From: Flavobacterium sp. ALJ2
GTDB lineage: Bacteria; Bacteroidota; Bacteroidia; Flavobacteriales; Flavobacteriaceae
Direction of reading: 5' to 3'
NCBI RefSeq assembly: GCF_015594725.1
Contig: NZ_JADNRC010000013.1
Span: forward strand, 1 to 64,000
Length of the DNA stretch: 64,000 nucleotides
Shown piece by piece: positions 8,580 to 17,230 of this stretch. A program made the position numbers and the translations under genes. Each line of letters begins with the position of its first letter. Position 1 is the first letter of the stretch. The notes below the pieces were generated by a model that searched no databases, was not told where the DNA came from, and saw only the letters and a list, made by a program, of their open reading frames with translations.

Positions 8580-8957
8580 TTATAAACAATTCGGACACAA
8601 TCCCGAAAGAGTAAAATTGACATCATTAACCTTATAATTACGGGGAATAATATAACTTGGTTGCACATTTTCCATACAGGTAACTTTTAAACATTTTTCG
8701 CAACTAAAGTGCACATGATTGTGAATATGCACATGATTTTCGTGATGGCATTTAGCATATTTAATAGTTCCATCAAGATTCACGATCTTATGAATAACAT
8801 CTTCATTGACCAAACGATCTAAAATCCTATAGATTGTGACCCTATCACACAAATCCTGAGTTAGTTTATGAATCTCAGAATGAGATAATGCCGAATCTGA
8901 ATTTGCAATTAAATCTAAAATGGCTCCTTTGGCCACGGTATTACGGGTAACTTTCAT
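8580..8957 (-). CDS. Fur family transcriptional repressor, Zur-like
   Basis: 125-residue regulator: an N-terminal winged helix (KVTRNTVAKGAILDLI...LCDRVTIYRILDRL), then a metal-binding dimerisation domain. It holds two CxxC pairs, C86-EK-C89 and C121-PN-C124 (structural zinc), and a dense histidine run (HHENHVHIHNHVHF, residues 71-84). The open frame extends to 9038, but that stretch contains the divergent operators, and ATG 8957 begins the conserved domain. The divergent partner is an operon with a COG0523 GTPase, a hallmark of zinc-starvation regulons, so zinc sensing is the best guess; Fur or PerR roles are less likely but possible. Confidence 0.85.
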   Translation of the reverse strand: MKVTRNTVAKGAILDLIANSDSALSHSEIHKLTQDLCDRVTIYRILDRLVNEDVIHKIVNLDGTIKYAKCHHENHVHIHNHVHFSCEKCLKVTCMENVQPSYIIPRNYKVNDVNFTLSGLCPNCL

Positions 8958-8971
8958 GAATAAAATATTAA

Positions 8972-9022
8972 CGCAACATTGTTGCATTTGAAATAATTTT
9001 CTATATTTGCAACATAATTGCA
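8972..9022. promoter_or_regulatory. Divergent promoter with two Zur-like operators
   Basis: Plus-strand promoter: TTG 8979-8981, 20 bases, then TATATTTG 9002-9009. Two 15-mers cover it: CGCAACATTGTTGCA (8972-8986, on the -33 box) and TGCAACATAATTGCA (9008-9022, overlapping the end of the -7 box); they agree at 12 of 15 positions. Both are inverted repeats of TGCAA. Such occupancy would block transcription toward the MerC-GTPase operon and possibly the Fur-family gene on the other side. Confidence 0.65.
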
Positions 9023-9041
9023 TTAAGCTAATATACACAAT

Positions 9042-9386
9042 ATGAATACAAAAACAACTTTTAATTGGGACTTTTTAGGGATTTCAAGCGCAACGATATG
9101 CCTCGTACATTGTTTAGTGTTTCCTATATTAACAATACTTCCACTTGGTATAACCCATAATCCTATAATCGATTTACTTTTTGCATCCATCGGTTTTTTT
9201 GCAGTTATAAAAATAGTAAAAAAAGCGACTCTACCTGTTAGTAGTATTCTGGTTTTATCAATAGCACTAATTTTTATAAGCATAATTATAGAAATTATAT
9301 TAGATGTTCACACCTACCTAATCTTTATTGGAGGAATTGGGATGATAATTGGTCATTATATAAACTACAGAAGCCATAAAAAATAA
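9042..9386 (+). CDS. MerC domain membrane protein
   Basis: 114-residue integral membrane protein with about four hydrophobic segments and the signature C20-LV-H23-C24 in [13 protein letters not shown] at the end of helix 1, as in the MerC family. MerC proteins were described for mercuric ion uptake, but in Bacteroidota they occur widely without mer genes. Here it opens an operon with a COG0523 GTPase (5-base gap) under a zinc-type operator, so transport or sensing of a thiol-seeking divalent metal such as zinc is the likely role. No merA, merR or other mer genes are present. Confidence 0.8.
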   Translation: MNTKTTFNWDFLGISSATICLVHCLVFPILTILPLGITHNPIIDLLFASIGFFAVIKIVKKATLPVSSILVLSIALIFISIIIEIILDVHTYLIFIGGIGMIIGHYINYRSHKK

Positions 9387-9391
9387 CGACA

Positions 9392-10600
9392 ATGAAAAAA
9401 CTACCTGTAACTGTGTTAAGTGGATTCCTTGGAGCTGGAAAAACTACCTTACTCAACCATATTCTCCACAATAAAGAAGGATTAAAAGTTGCCGTAATAG
9501 TAAATGATATGAGCGAAATAAATATCGATGCACAACTTGTAAAGAATGAGCATACATTACACCGCACAGAAGAAAAATTGGTCGAAATGAGTAATGGCTG
9601 TATTTGCTGCACTTTACGTGAAGATTTAATGATTGAAGTTGAAAAACTCGCAAAGGAAAACCGTTTTGACTATTTGCTTATCGAAAGTACTGGTATAAGC
9701 GAACCCATTCCAGTTGCCCAAACATTCTCGTTTGTAAATGAGGATGAAAACATTGATTTGTCACGATTTAGTTATGTTGATACAATGGTTACTGTTGTAG
9801 ACAGCTATAATTTTTTTAAAGACTTTGGTTCTGATGAAACACTCGTAGACCGAAACGCATCTGATATTAAAAATGACAATCGCACAATTGTCAATCTATT
9901 AGTAGATCAGGTAGAATTTGCTAATGTTATTATTCTAAACAAAACCGATTTAATAAGTGTTGACTCACTCGAAATACTTAAAGCTTCCATTCATAAACTA
10001 AATCCCGTTGCCAAAATACTTACTTCGGTTTTAGGAAAAATAAATCCCGTTGAAATTATAAACACAGGACTATTTAATTTTGAAGAAGCTGAAACTTCAG
10101 CTGGCTGGATTAGAGAACTAGAAGGAATTCACACACCTGAAACTGAAGAATACGGAATTAATTCTTTTGTCTTTCGCAATCCAAAACCATTTCATCCGCA
10201 ACGATTTTGGAATTTTATTAAATCTGAATTTCCTGCAAATATAATTAGAAGCAAAGGATTATTATGGTTGGCATCACGTCCTGAACAAGCCATTAACTGG
10301 AGCCAAGCTGGCGGCTCAATGAAAGCTGAAGGTGCAGGTGTTTGGTGGGCAAGTATGCCTCTTGGTGAACGAATGACGTTTAATAACTTCGTCGACTATC
10401 AAGATGTAATCGAAGAGCGTTGGACAACTGATTTTGGCGACCGTCTTAATGAGATTGTTTTTATAGGTCAAAAAATGAACGAAGATAAAATACTTGAAGA
10501 ACTTAAGAAATGCCTTTGCACCCCAGATGAAATTATAGCTTATCAAAATGGTATTTTCCCAGACAAAGACCCTTTCCCTATTCCAAGAGTATTTTCGTAA
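9392..10600 (+). CDS. COG0523/G3E family GTP-binding metallochaperone (ZigA/ZagA-like)
   Basis: 402-residue P-loop GTPase of the CobW/COG0523 family, proposed to hand zinc to client enzymes under zinc starvation. Walker A is GFLGAGKT (11-18); the metal motif C70-I-C72-C73 (CxCC) lies in [19 protein letters not shown] and NKTD follow. The C-terminal CobW_C domain (about 250-385) includes PFHPQRFW. It follows the MerC gene by 5 bases and precedes the oxidoreductase by 17, forming one operon. CobW or nitrile-hydratase roles are unlikely because no such partner genes are nearby. Confidence 0.9.
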   Translation: MKKLPVTVLSGFLGAGKTTLLNHILHNKEGLKVAVIVNDMSEINIDAQLVKNEHTLHRTEEKLVEMSNGCICCTLREDLMIEVEKLAKENRFDYLLIESTGISEPIPVAQTFSFVNEDENIDLSRFSYVDTMVTVVDSYNFFKDFGSDETLVDRNASDIKNDNRTIVNLLVDQVEFANVIILNKTDLISVDSLEILKASIHKLNPVAKILTSVLGKINPVEIINTGLFNFEEAETSAGWIRELEGIHTPETEEYGINSFVFRNPKPFHPQRFWNFIKSEFPANIIRSKGLLWLASRPEQAINWSQAGGSMKAEGAGVWWASMPLGERMTFNNFVDYQDVIEERWTTDFGDRLNEIVFIGQKMNEDKILEELKKCLCTPDEIIAYQNGIFPDKDPFPIPRVFS

Positions 10601-10617
10601 ACACTAAACATAAAATC

Positions 10618-11535
10618 ATGATAAATTACAATATATATGATGTAATAATTATTGGAGGCAGCTATTCAGGTTTTTCTGCTGCAATGACACTGGGGCGCTC
10701 TTTACGAAAAGTATTAATAATAGACAGCGGAAAACCTTGCAACCAACAAACTCCATATTCACACAATTTCATAACTCAAGATGGTAAAAAACCTTCGGAT
10801 ATAAATGCTAAGGCAAAAAAACAAGTCTTAAAATACCCAACTGTGACTTTCGTTGAAGATAAAGTGATTAAATCCCTAAAAAAAGAAACAGTTTTCGAAA
10901 TACAAACGGAAAGAAAAGAAGTATTTTTAGCAAGAAAATTACTTTTTACAACAGGATTAAAAGATATATTTCCAGAAATAAATGGATTTGCAGAATGCTG
11001 GGGAATTTCAATATTACATTGCCCATATTGCCACGGATACGAGGTGAAAAATGAAAAAACTGGCATTATTGCAAACGGAGCTATCGGATATGAGTTTACC
11101 AAAATGATTTCAAATTGGACAAAAGACTTAACCGTTTTCACAAACGGTAAAACAACCCTAACCGAAGAACAAACTGCAGTCTTAAGAAAAAATAATGTAG
11201 CTGTTGTAGAAAATGAAATTGATTATTTCTTACACAATGAAGGCAAGATAATGAGCATCATTTTTAAGAACGGAGCTAAAACTCCTGTGAAAGCACTTTA
11301 TGCTAAACCTCCATTTGAGCAACACACACTTTTACCACAAGAATTAGGCTGTGAAATAACAGAACAAGGCTTAATAAAAGTCGATGAATTTCAAAAAACA
11401 ACTATTGCAGGCATTTATGCAGCAGGTGACAATAGCACATTTGGTCGTTCGCTAGCTCTAGCAGTTTCAACAGGATCTGTAGCTGGTACTATAATAAACA
11501 AGGAACTTATAGAAGAATATTTTCTTAAAACATAA
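10618..11535 (+). CDS. NAD(P)/FAD-dependent oxidoreductase, thioredoxin reductase-like
   Basis: 305-residue flavoprotein with the FAD-binding GGSYSG (13-18) near the N-terminus, the redox pair C135-PY-C138 in HCPYCHGYE, and the C-terminal FAD motif GIYAAGDNS. The order matches low-molecular-weight thioredoxin reductases, though the NADPH loop (GIIANGAIGYEF) lacks the canonical GxGxxA form. This suggests a relative acting on a special thiol or disulfide rather than the housekeeping TrxB. It is third in the zinc-type operon and ends at a strong terminator. One speculative role is keeping Cys metal sites reduced when zinc is scarce. Confidence 0.82.
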   Translation: MINYNIYDVIIIGGSYSGFSAAMTLGRSLRKVLIIDSGKPCNQQTPYSHNFITQDGKKPSDINAKAKKQVLKYPTVTFVEDKVIKSLKKETVFEIQTERKEVFLARKLLFTTGLKDIFPEINGFAECWGISILHCPYCHGYEVKNEKTGIIANGAIGYEFTKMISNWTKDLTVFTNGKTTLTEEQTAVLRKNNVAVVENEIDYFLHNEGKIMSIIFKNGAKTPVKALYAKPPFEQHTLLPQELGCEITEQGLIKVDEFQKTTIAGIYAAGDNSTFGRSLALAVSTGSVAGTIINKELIEEYFLKT

Positions 11536-11604
11536 TCACAAAATCATTTTAAGTATTTTGGTTTTTATCTAATCTGAATTGTTTTGGTTTGCAATTGAGA
11601 TGGT

Positions 11605-11639
11605 AAGCGGTTCATTCTTAATAATGAGCCGCTTTTTTA
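11605..11639 (+). terminator. Terminator of the MerC-GTPase-oxidoreductase operon
   Basis: AAGCGGTTCATT (11605-11616) pairs with AATGAGCCGCTT (11623-11634) with one G-U pair, followed by T6. It separates the operon from the TonB receptor gene. Confidence 0.88.
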
Positions 11640-11652
11640 ATGTTTAAATATA

Positions 11653-11667
11653 TTTTAATCATTAAAA
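11653..11667. promoter_or_regulatory. Palindrome in the upstream region of the TonB receptor promoter
   Basis: TTTTAATCATTAAAA is a perfect odd-centred palindrome placed where the -33 region of the receptor promoter would begin. It is purely AT except for the centre, so support is limited; it may be a second regulator site. Confidence 0.3.
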
Positions 11668-11687
11668 GTGTATTTATCAAATATAAT

Positions 11688-11705
11688 TTTTAGATTTGTC
11701 TAAAA
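11688..11705 (+). promoter_or_regulatory. TonB receptor -7 box overlapped by a DtxR/MntR-type operator
   Basis: TAGATTTG (11691-11698) matches the -7 box. It lies within the inverted repeat TTTTAGA-TTTG-TCTAAAA (11688-11705). The core 16-mer 11689-11704 matches the mntH operator at 13 of 16 positions, including TTG in the spacer. A repressor here would block the promoter directly. No clear -33 TTG is present. Confidence 0.6.
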
Positions 11706-11720
11706 TATAATTTATATAAA

Positions 11721-13997
11721 ATGAAATATTTATTTACAATACTACTGTTTTTAATGCTTCAGGTCTCTTTTTCACAAAATACCACTTCAATTTCAGGAAA
11801 AGTATCTATCGAAAATTCAGAAACTCAACAAGCAGATGTTCAAATACTAAAAATTAATTATAAAACCCAAACGGATAGTTTAGGCAATTACAAATTAGAA
11901 GCTATTCCGCTAGGCAATTATAAAATTCAAATTTCATCACTTGGTCAAAAAACAATAACTAAGAATATTATTATTAAAGAAAATGAGTCTTTGACTTTAG
12001 ATTTTGAATTAAAAAGTAATGAAAATGAGCTAAATGAAGTCGTAATTTCGGGAACATTAAAAGCCGTAAAACGTTTAGAAAGTGCTGTTCCTGTAGAAGT
12101 TTACACACCCGTATTTTTTAAGAAAAACCCAACAGCTAATATTTATGAAGCTTTACAAAATGTAAATGGAGTACGACCTCAACTAAATTGTGGTGTTTGT
12201 AACACTGGAGACATTCATATAAATGGTCTCGAAGGTCCTTATACTGCAGTAATGATTGATGGAATGCCAATTGTGAGCAGTTTATCAACCGTTTATGGAT
12301 TATCAGGAATTCCGAATTCACTGGTTGAAAGAATAGAAATTGTAAAAGGTCCTGCATCTTCCTTATACGGAAGTGAGGCTGTTGGTGGATTGATAAATAT
12401 TATAACAAAAAGTGCCAGCAATGCACCCGTTTTCTCTGCTGATGTTTTTACAACAAGTTGGCTGGAAACAAATGTAGATTTAGGAGTAAAATTCAATGCT
12501 GGAAAAAATGCAACAGCTTTATTGGGAATTAATTATTTTAATTACAACCAAAAAATTGACAATGATAATGATGGTTTTACAGATGTTACGCTTCAGGATC
12601 GCATATCAGTATTTCAAAAATGGACTTTTAAAAGGAAAGAAAATAGAATCTTCACTATTGCAGGACGCGGAATGTATGAAGATCGTTGGGGCGGAGATCT
12701 ACGTTGGGAGAAAAAATACAGAGGTGGTGATGAAATTTATGGAGAAAGCGTTTATACCAAACGCGGCGAACTTATAGGAAGTTATCAATTACCAACTGAT
12801 GAAAAATTGATATTTTCATTCTCTGGTAATCTACATTATCAAGACAGCCGCTACGGAACTACCTCTTATATTGCCAACCAAAAAATAGGTTTTGCCCAAC
12901 TTACTTGGGACAAGAAAATCAGAAATAACGATTTACTTGCCGGAATTGCTTCACGTTACACTTATTATGACGACAATACCACATCTACACAAGTGCAAGG
13001 AAAAAACAATCCAGACAAAACATGGCTACCTGGTATATTCTTGCAAGATGAAATAACATTCAACGAAAAACACAAAATACTTTTAGGCCTTCGTTACGAT
13101 TACAACTCTATTCATGGGAATATCATAACACCACGATTTGCTTATAAATTAAAATTCAATGATAACAATATCCTTCGATTTAACGCAGGAACAGGATATA
13201 GAGTAGTGAATTTATTTACAGAAGACCACGCCGCTTTAACTGGATCAAGAGAAGTTATCATTGCTAATAATCTAAATCCTGAAAAATCAATCAATGCTAA
13301 CATAAATTACATCAAGAAAATATACTTTAACAGTGGAACATTTATTGGTATCGAAACTACTGCATTTCACACTCGTTTTAGCAATAAAATAATTGCGGAT
13401 TATGAAACTGATCCGAACAAAATTATATATGATAACATTAATGGGCACGCTGTAAGTCAGGGAATCAGCACAAACATTGACGTTAATTTCAATAACGGAT
13501 TAAAATTAATTGCTGGCGCAACGATCATGGATGTTACAAATATTGAAAATGGAATCCGTGAAAGACCATATCTAACGGAGAAATTTACAGCAACTTGGAG
13601 TGCTTCGTATAAAATTAATCCAATTGATTTAGCAATTGACTATACTGTAAATTTATATAGCCCAATGAAATTACCTTTATTAGGTGATAACGACCCGAGA
13701 AGCCCAAATTCACCTTCGTATAGTTTACAAAATATTCAGTTTACCTATACAGGTTGGAAAAATTTCGAGTTATATATAGGAATCAAAAACCTTCTTAACT
13801 TTACACCTAAACGAAACAATCCCTTCCTGATTTCGAGAACCAACGATCCTTTTGATAAAAATGTAGATTATGACCCAAACGGAAAAGTACTTGTAACACA
13901 AAGTAACCCGTACGGAATGACATTTGACACAACTTATGTTTATGCTCCAAATCAAGGAATACGCAGTTTCTTCGGATTGCGCTATAACCTGAGATAA
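11721..13997 (+). CDS. TonB-dependent outer-membrane receptor with CxxC in the plug
   Basis: 758-residue outer-membrane active transporter. Signal peptide (1-19, ending VSFSQ), carboxypeptidase-regulatory-like domain (about 20-100), TonB-box-like segment ELNEVVISG (103-111), plug (about 120-230) and a 22-strand barrel ending in RSFFGLRYNLR with the terminal aromatic/hydrophobic pattern. The plug contains C157-GV-C160 in LNCGVCNTGDIHINGLEGPYT, an unusual Cys pair that could bind metal. It is related to COG4771 (siderophore/colicin receptors). No SusD partner follows. The promoter carries a DtxR-type operator almost the same as that of mntH, suggesting manganese or iron as cargo; this is inference. 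Confidence 0.92.
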   Translation: MKYLFTILLFLMLQVSFSQNTTSISGKVSIENSETQQADVQILKINYKTQTDSLGNYKLEAIPLGNYKIQISSLGQKTITKNIIIKENESLTLDFELKSNENELNEVVISGTLKAVKRLESAVPVEVYTPVFFKKNPTANIYEALQNVNGVRPQLNCGVCNTGDIHINGLEGPYTAVMIDGMPIVSSLSTVYGLSGIPNSLVERIEIVKGPASSLYGSEAVGGLINIITKSASNAPVFSADVFTTSWLETNVDLGVKFNAGKNATALLGINYFNYNQKIDNDNDGFTDVTLQDRISVFQKWTFKRKENRIFTIAGRGMYEDRWGGDLRWEKKYRGGDEIYGESVYTKRGELIGSYQLPTDEKLIFSFSGNLHYQDSRYGTTSYIANQKIGFAQLTWDKKIRNNDLLAGIASRYTYYDDNTTSTQVQGKNNPDKTWLPGIFLQDEITFNEKHKILLGLRYDYNSIHGNIITPRFAYKLKFNDNNILRFNAGTGYRVVNLFTEDHAALTGSREVIIANNLNPEKSINANINYIKKIYFNSGTFIGIETTAFHTRFSNKIIADYETDPNKIIYDNINGHAVSQGISTNIDVNFNNGLKLIAGATIMDVTNIENGIRERPYLTEKFTATWSASYKINPIDLAIDYTVNLYSPMKLPLLGDNDPRSPNSPSYSLQNIQFTYTGWKNFELYIGIKNLLNFTPKRNNPFLISRTNDPFDKNVDYDPNGKVLVTQSNPYGMTFDTTYVYAPNQGIRSFFGLRYNLR

Positions 13998-14004
13998 AAA
14001 ACTT

Positions 14005-14098
14005 ATGCCACAGATTATAAAAATTAAAAGAATTTCAATCCTTTATGTACTTTGCGTATCCCGATAGCTATCGGGACTTTGTGTACTTTGCGGTTAAA
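14005..14098. repeat. Degenerate intergenic repeat with embedded 18-bp palindrome
   Basis: Holds ATGCCACAGAT (14005-14015), a direct repeat TGTACTTTGCG at 14046-14056 and 14082-14092, and between them the perfect palindrome TCCCGATAGCTATCGGGA (14059-14076). ATGCCACAGAT together with CTTTGCGGTTAA also occurs at 28331-28374, and the palindrome recurs with one change at 38525-38542. It looks like a dispersed repeat fragment between the receptor and thioredoxin genes. Confidence 0.5.
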
Positions 14099-14123
14099 TT
14101 ATCGCTGGCAAAAAACAAAACAA

Positions 14124-14600
14124 ATGAAAAAGCTAATTCTAATCATTTTCTTTATAGGAATTAACTCCACTGGATTTGCTCAACTACGCTCCTATTCGTT
14201 TGAACAAATAGACAGTTTACAGCAAATCCAAAAGCGGAAAGTCATCGTTTTTATCCACACCGATTGGTGTAAGTATTGTCAGGCAATGAAGAATTCGACC
14301 TTTAAAAACAAAAAAATAATAGAACAACTCAATAATGAATTCTATTTTATAGATTTTCATGCTGAAGAAAAAAGAACAATTCGTTTTAATAATCGGGCAT
14401 TCCACTATAAACCAAATGGAAATTCAAGCGGAGTTAATGAATTAGCAATTCAATTAGGAACCGTTAATAATCAATTAACTTATCCAATCATTTGTGTCTT
14501 AAATTCCGAAAATGAAATTATATTCCAAGACACAAACTATTGCAATGCTAAAGACTTAGAACTGATTTTGTCCAAACTGAAAAAACAGGATAAAAGCTAG
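14124..14600 (+). CDS. Secreted thioredoxin-family protein
   Basis: 158-residue periplasmic thioredoxin-fold protein. ATG 14124 opens a signal peptide (MKKLILIIFFIGINSTGFAQ); the open frame extends to 14052 but that part is dispersed repeat, not protein. The active site is W-C49-KY-C52 in IHTDWCKYCQAMK, as in thioredoxin_7/DUF255-like bacterial oxidoreductases, and a cis-Pro is likely in TYPIICVL. It lies 126 bases past the TonB receptor and could follow it in one transcript. The partner protein is unknown. Confidence 0.82.
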   Translation: MKKLILIIFFIGINSTGFAQLRSYSFEQIDSLQQIQKRKVIVFIHTDWCKYCQAMKNSTFKNKKIIEQLNNEFYFIDFHAEEKRTIRFNNRAFHYKPNGNSSGVNELAIQLGTVNNQLTYPIICVLNSENEIIFQDTNYCNAKDLELILSKLKKQDKS

Positions 14601-14750
14601 CAATATAAATCTATTTAAATGAAGCGTTTAAACTTATATTTTCTTAAATAACTTACATGGTTAAAAGAATTCTATGTTTTTAAATTATCTCCTGATTAAA
14701 CCCAACGAATAAAAATTACCTATTTTTGATAAAAATAGTACCTCCAAAAC

Positions 14751-15905
14751 ATGAAGCATTTCGATTACATTTTTACAGGAACTGGTTTATCAGCAATGAT
14801 GACAGTTTATAAGATGGTGGTATCTGGGAAGTTTGTTGGAAAAACTATTTTATTAATTGATGAGGATTCAAAGAAAACCAATGACAGGACTTGGTGTTTT
14901 TGGCAAAAAGAGCCATCAATTTGGGAAAGTGTCATTTCAAAAAAATGGGATACCGCTTTATTTGCTAATGAAAGCTTTAAAAGAGATTTAGATTTAAGTC
15001 CGTATCAATACAATCAGATTCGTAGTTTGGACTTTTATAATTTTGTTTTTGAGCTTATCAAGGAACAAAATGATATTACTTTTCTTAACGACAAAGTAAC
15101 CGATATTAACGAGCTCGACACACATGTTTTTATAGCTACTTCAACTGATACATTTACTTGCAATCAACTTTTAAATAGCATTTATAACAAAACATTAATC
15201 GAAAACCAACAACAATATCCTGTCTTACAACAGCATTTTATAGGTTGGTTCATCAAAAGCAAACAGGATCTTCTTAATCCAGAAGAAGTTACTTTCATGG
15301 ATTTTTCTGTTGCACAAAAAAACAACACACGCTTCATGTATGTTTTACCAACATCAAAAAAAGAAGCTTTAGTAGAATATACCTTATTTTCTCATACCCT
15401 TTTAGAAAAACAGGAATACGAATCAGAAATTAAAAACTATATTCATAATTTAGGTATTCAAGATTACGAGATAGTTGAGAAAGAAAAAGGAAGTATTCCG
15501 ATGACATGTTACCCCTTTTGGAAAAGAAACACCAAACGTGTACTCAATATTGGTACAGCAGGTGGCTGGACAAAAGCAAGCACGGGGTACACGTTCAAAA
15601 AAACGGATAAAAAATCTACCCAATTAGTGTCGTTTCTTGAAACTCAAACCGATTTTAGGAAATTTCATAAAAAAAATAAATTCTGGTTTTATGATTTGCT
15701 TTTATTAGATATTCTCGACAGGAATAATGAACTAGGAAGTCATATTTTCTCAGACATTTTCCAGAAAGGAAATCCACCATTGATTTTTAAGTTCTTAGAC
15801 GAAGAAACTAGCTTCACTGAAGATATTAAAGTTATTTTAAAGTGTCCTAAAACACCATTTATTAAAGCGTTATTTAGAGTAGTTTTTCTTTCAAACAAAC
15901 CTTAA
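14751..15905 (+). CDS. Lycopene cyclase family FAD-dependent protein (CrtY-like)
   Basis: 384-residue flavoenzyme of the lycopene beta-cyclase family, which forms beta-ionone rings on lycopene. N-terminal dinucleotide-binding fold (FDYIFTGTGLSA..ILLIDED), then DRTWCFW at 45-51, MTCYPFW, and GTAGGWTKASTGYTF, all typical of CrtY. Length is near normal (about 380-390). It is isolated: no crtB, crtI, crtZ or idi is nearby, though flavobacteria often scatter carotenoid genes. Product chemistry (beta-carotene or zeaxanthin precursor) is inferred from family only. Confidence 0.85.
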   Translation: MKHFDYIFTGTGLSAMMTVYKMVVSGKFVGKTILLIDEDSKKTNDRTWCFWQKEPSIWESVISKKWDTALFANESFKRDLDLSPYQYNQIRSLDFYNFVFELIKEQNDITFLNDKVTDINELDTHVFIATSTDTFTCNQLLNSIYNKTLIENQQQYPVLQQHFIGWFIKSKQDLLNPEEVTFMDFSVAQKNNTRFMYVLPTSKKEALVEYTLFSHTLLEKQEYESEIKNYIHNLGIQDYEIVEKEKGSIPMTCYPFWKRNTKRVLNIGTAGGWTKASTGYTFKKTDKKSTQLVSFLETQTDFRKFHKKNKFWFYDLLLLDILDRNNELGSHIFSDIFQKGNPPLIFKFLDEETSFTEDIKVILKCPKTPFIKALFRVVFLSNKP

Positions 15906-15920
15906 CTTCAAATCTTAACT

Positions 15921-16630
15921 ATTGAACAATCTTTAGATAGTTGTGCTTACAAATACAACTACGTTTTCCAAATGCAGGAATGGCAAAGTTGTATTGATAA
16001 AGGTTTAAAAAAGACAGTACGATAGCTTATTTGTGGCAACAAAAAGCCATGCCGTATTTTAAATGTAAAAAGTACGAAGTTGGAATGTCATTTTTAGACA
16101 AAGCTGTTTTATATAATAAACAGGAATGGCTTCCTTACAGGGGTTTTATAAAATGCATTTTTTTAAAAACATATAAAGAAGCGATCAAAGATCTGGAAGA
16201 ATGCATTAAACTTTATGGAAATGGTTATATAATGGATCATACCTATAGTTTTTATATCGGACTTTGCTATTTACAATTAAACGAATATGATAAAGCGGAA
16301 AAAGTTTTTGATGATTATGTAAATGATATTTATAAGAACAGACAACAATTAGAACATCCTACTGCATACTTTTATCAGGCCATAGCCAAAAATGAACTAC
16401 AAAAATGGGATGAAGCAATTGCAATTTTTGATAAAGCATTAAAAATCTACCCACAATTTTCAGATGCAAAATATTATAAAGCAATTTGTTGGCTAAAATT
16501 AGGAAAACCCAAAGAAGAAGTGGTTGCCTTAGTTACAATTGCAAGAGAAGATGCAGCAAAGGGATTTACTATTAATGAAGACAATACAATTTACGAAACT
16601 TATCCATACCAAAAAAAGTTTGCCAAATAA
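15921..16630 (+). pseudogene. TPR repeat protein gene, frameshifted near the 5' end
   Basis: The main open frame (16031-16630, from TTG) encodes TPR-like helix pairs: Y..A...L....YKEAIKDLEECI, YDKAEKVFDDYV and WDEAIAIFDKALKIYPQFSDAKYYKAICWLKLG. Upstream, another frame (about 15921-16022) reads EQSLDSCAYKYNYVFQMQEW..CIDKGLK and hits TAG at 16023. Joining the two at the A run 16008-16012 gives a continuous N-terminus (GLKxDSTIAYLWQQKAMPYFK), so one base appears to have been lost there. This is either a real inactivating frameshift or a homopolymer sequencing error. No signal peptide is visible; TPR proteins are scaffolds and no partner is indicated. Confidence 0.6.
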
Positions 16631-16651
16631 TCTATAATCAACAAAACGCTT

Positions 16652-16690
16652 AAATCTGTAAAGTCTCCTGACTTTACAGATTTTTTTTAT
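16652..16690 (+). terminator. Terminator downstream of the TPR gene
   Basis: AAATCTGTAAAGT (16652-16664) pairs perfectly with ACTTTACAGATTT (16671-16683), followed by T8. Confidence 0.9.
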
Positions 16691-17027
16691 GCCAACATAA
16701 CTCCATATAATTCTAAAATTTACTAGGATATCTTTTATCGAAAAAAGGAGTAAATACCTTTAAAAATGAGATTCATTCTACAAATTAAAAAGGCAGCTTA
16801 TCAATTTGAGCACTATTTAGCCATATGTTTTCCTGAATAAGAATGTCTTATTCTTTTCTTAAAAGGTTTTATTGAGGCGATTAGGAAGGCTTGTTCGAAT
16901 TTAACTTTGCAAATTCTAAATAATGTTCAATTCATTATTGAAGAAAACTAAGGTTTGACCTCTAGTAATAGTAATCAAACCAAAGTAAAGAGAAAAAATG
17001 AGTAATAAAAGCTATAATAATATAGGT
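16691..17027. other. Gap without recognisable gene
   Basis: AT-rich sequence between the TPR gene terminator and the ArsR-related remnants. A small hairpin AATAAGA-ATG-TCTTATT is visible near 16838-16855. No frame of protein-like composition was found in it. Confidence 0.4.
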
Positions 17028-17230
17028 CTAATGTAATCGTTCAATAACAATAATAAATTAATTGGTAAATTATGGGAGTTACAAAACACTTAAATTTTGA
17101 TATAGAAACAAATGCAATAGGAAAAATTTAAAAGAAAGTATAGTATTATATTTAGTTGAAAACAAACTTTAAGCTATTACAAAAACTTTATCAAGTAATT
17201 AAAATTCTTCCTTTTAAACTTTACAAATAA
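17028..17230 (+). pseudogene. ArsR-family gene remnant, copy A (largest internal deletion)
   Basis: ATG 17072 opens MGVTKHLNFDIETNAIGKI and stops, matching the first 17 residues of the intact gene at 17664 with few changes. It then jumps to sequence corresponding to the region downstream of the gene (17122-17230), which matches copy B's 17488-17605 almost base for base. The operator-like ATCGTT-CAAT-AACAAT (17036-17051) is decayed in its right arm. Read as a tandem duplicate that lost nearly all of its coding region. Confidence 0.75.

Noticed and set aside
8958..9038. N-terminal extension of the Fur-family protein up to 9038
   Set aside because: The extension covers the operator repeats and has Cys-rich, non-family sequence; ATG 8957 starts the conserved domain.
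9042..9386. A mercury resistance operon
   Set aside because: Only a MerC-type protein is present; no merA, merR, merT or merP genes are nearby, and the operon carries a zinc-type GTPase and operator.
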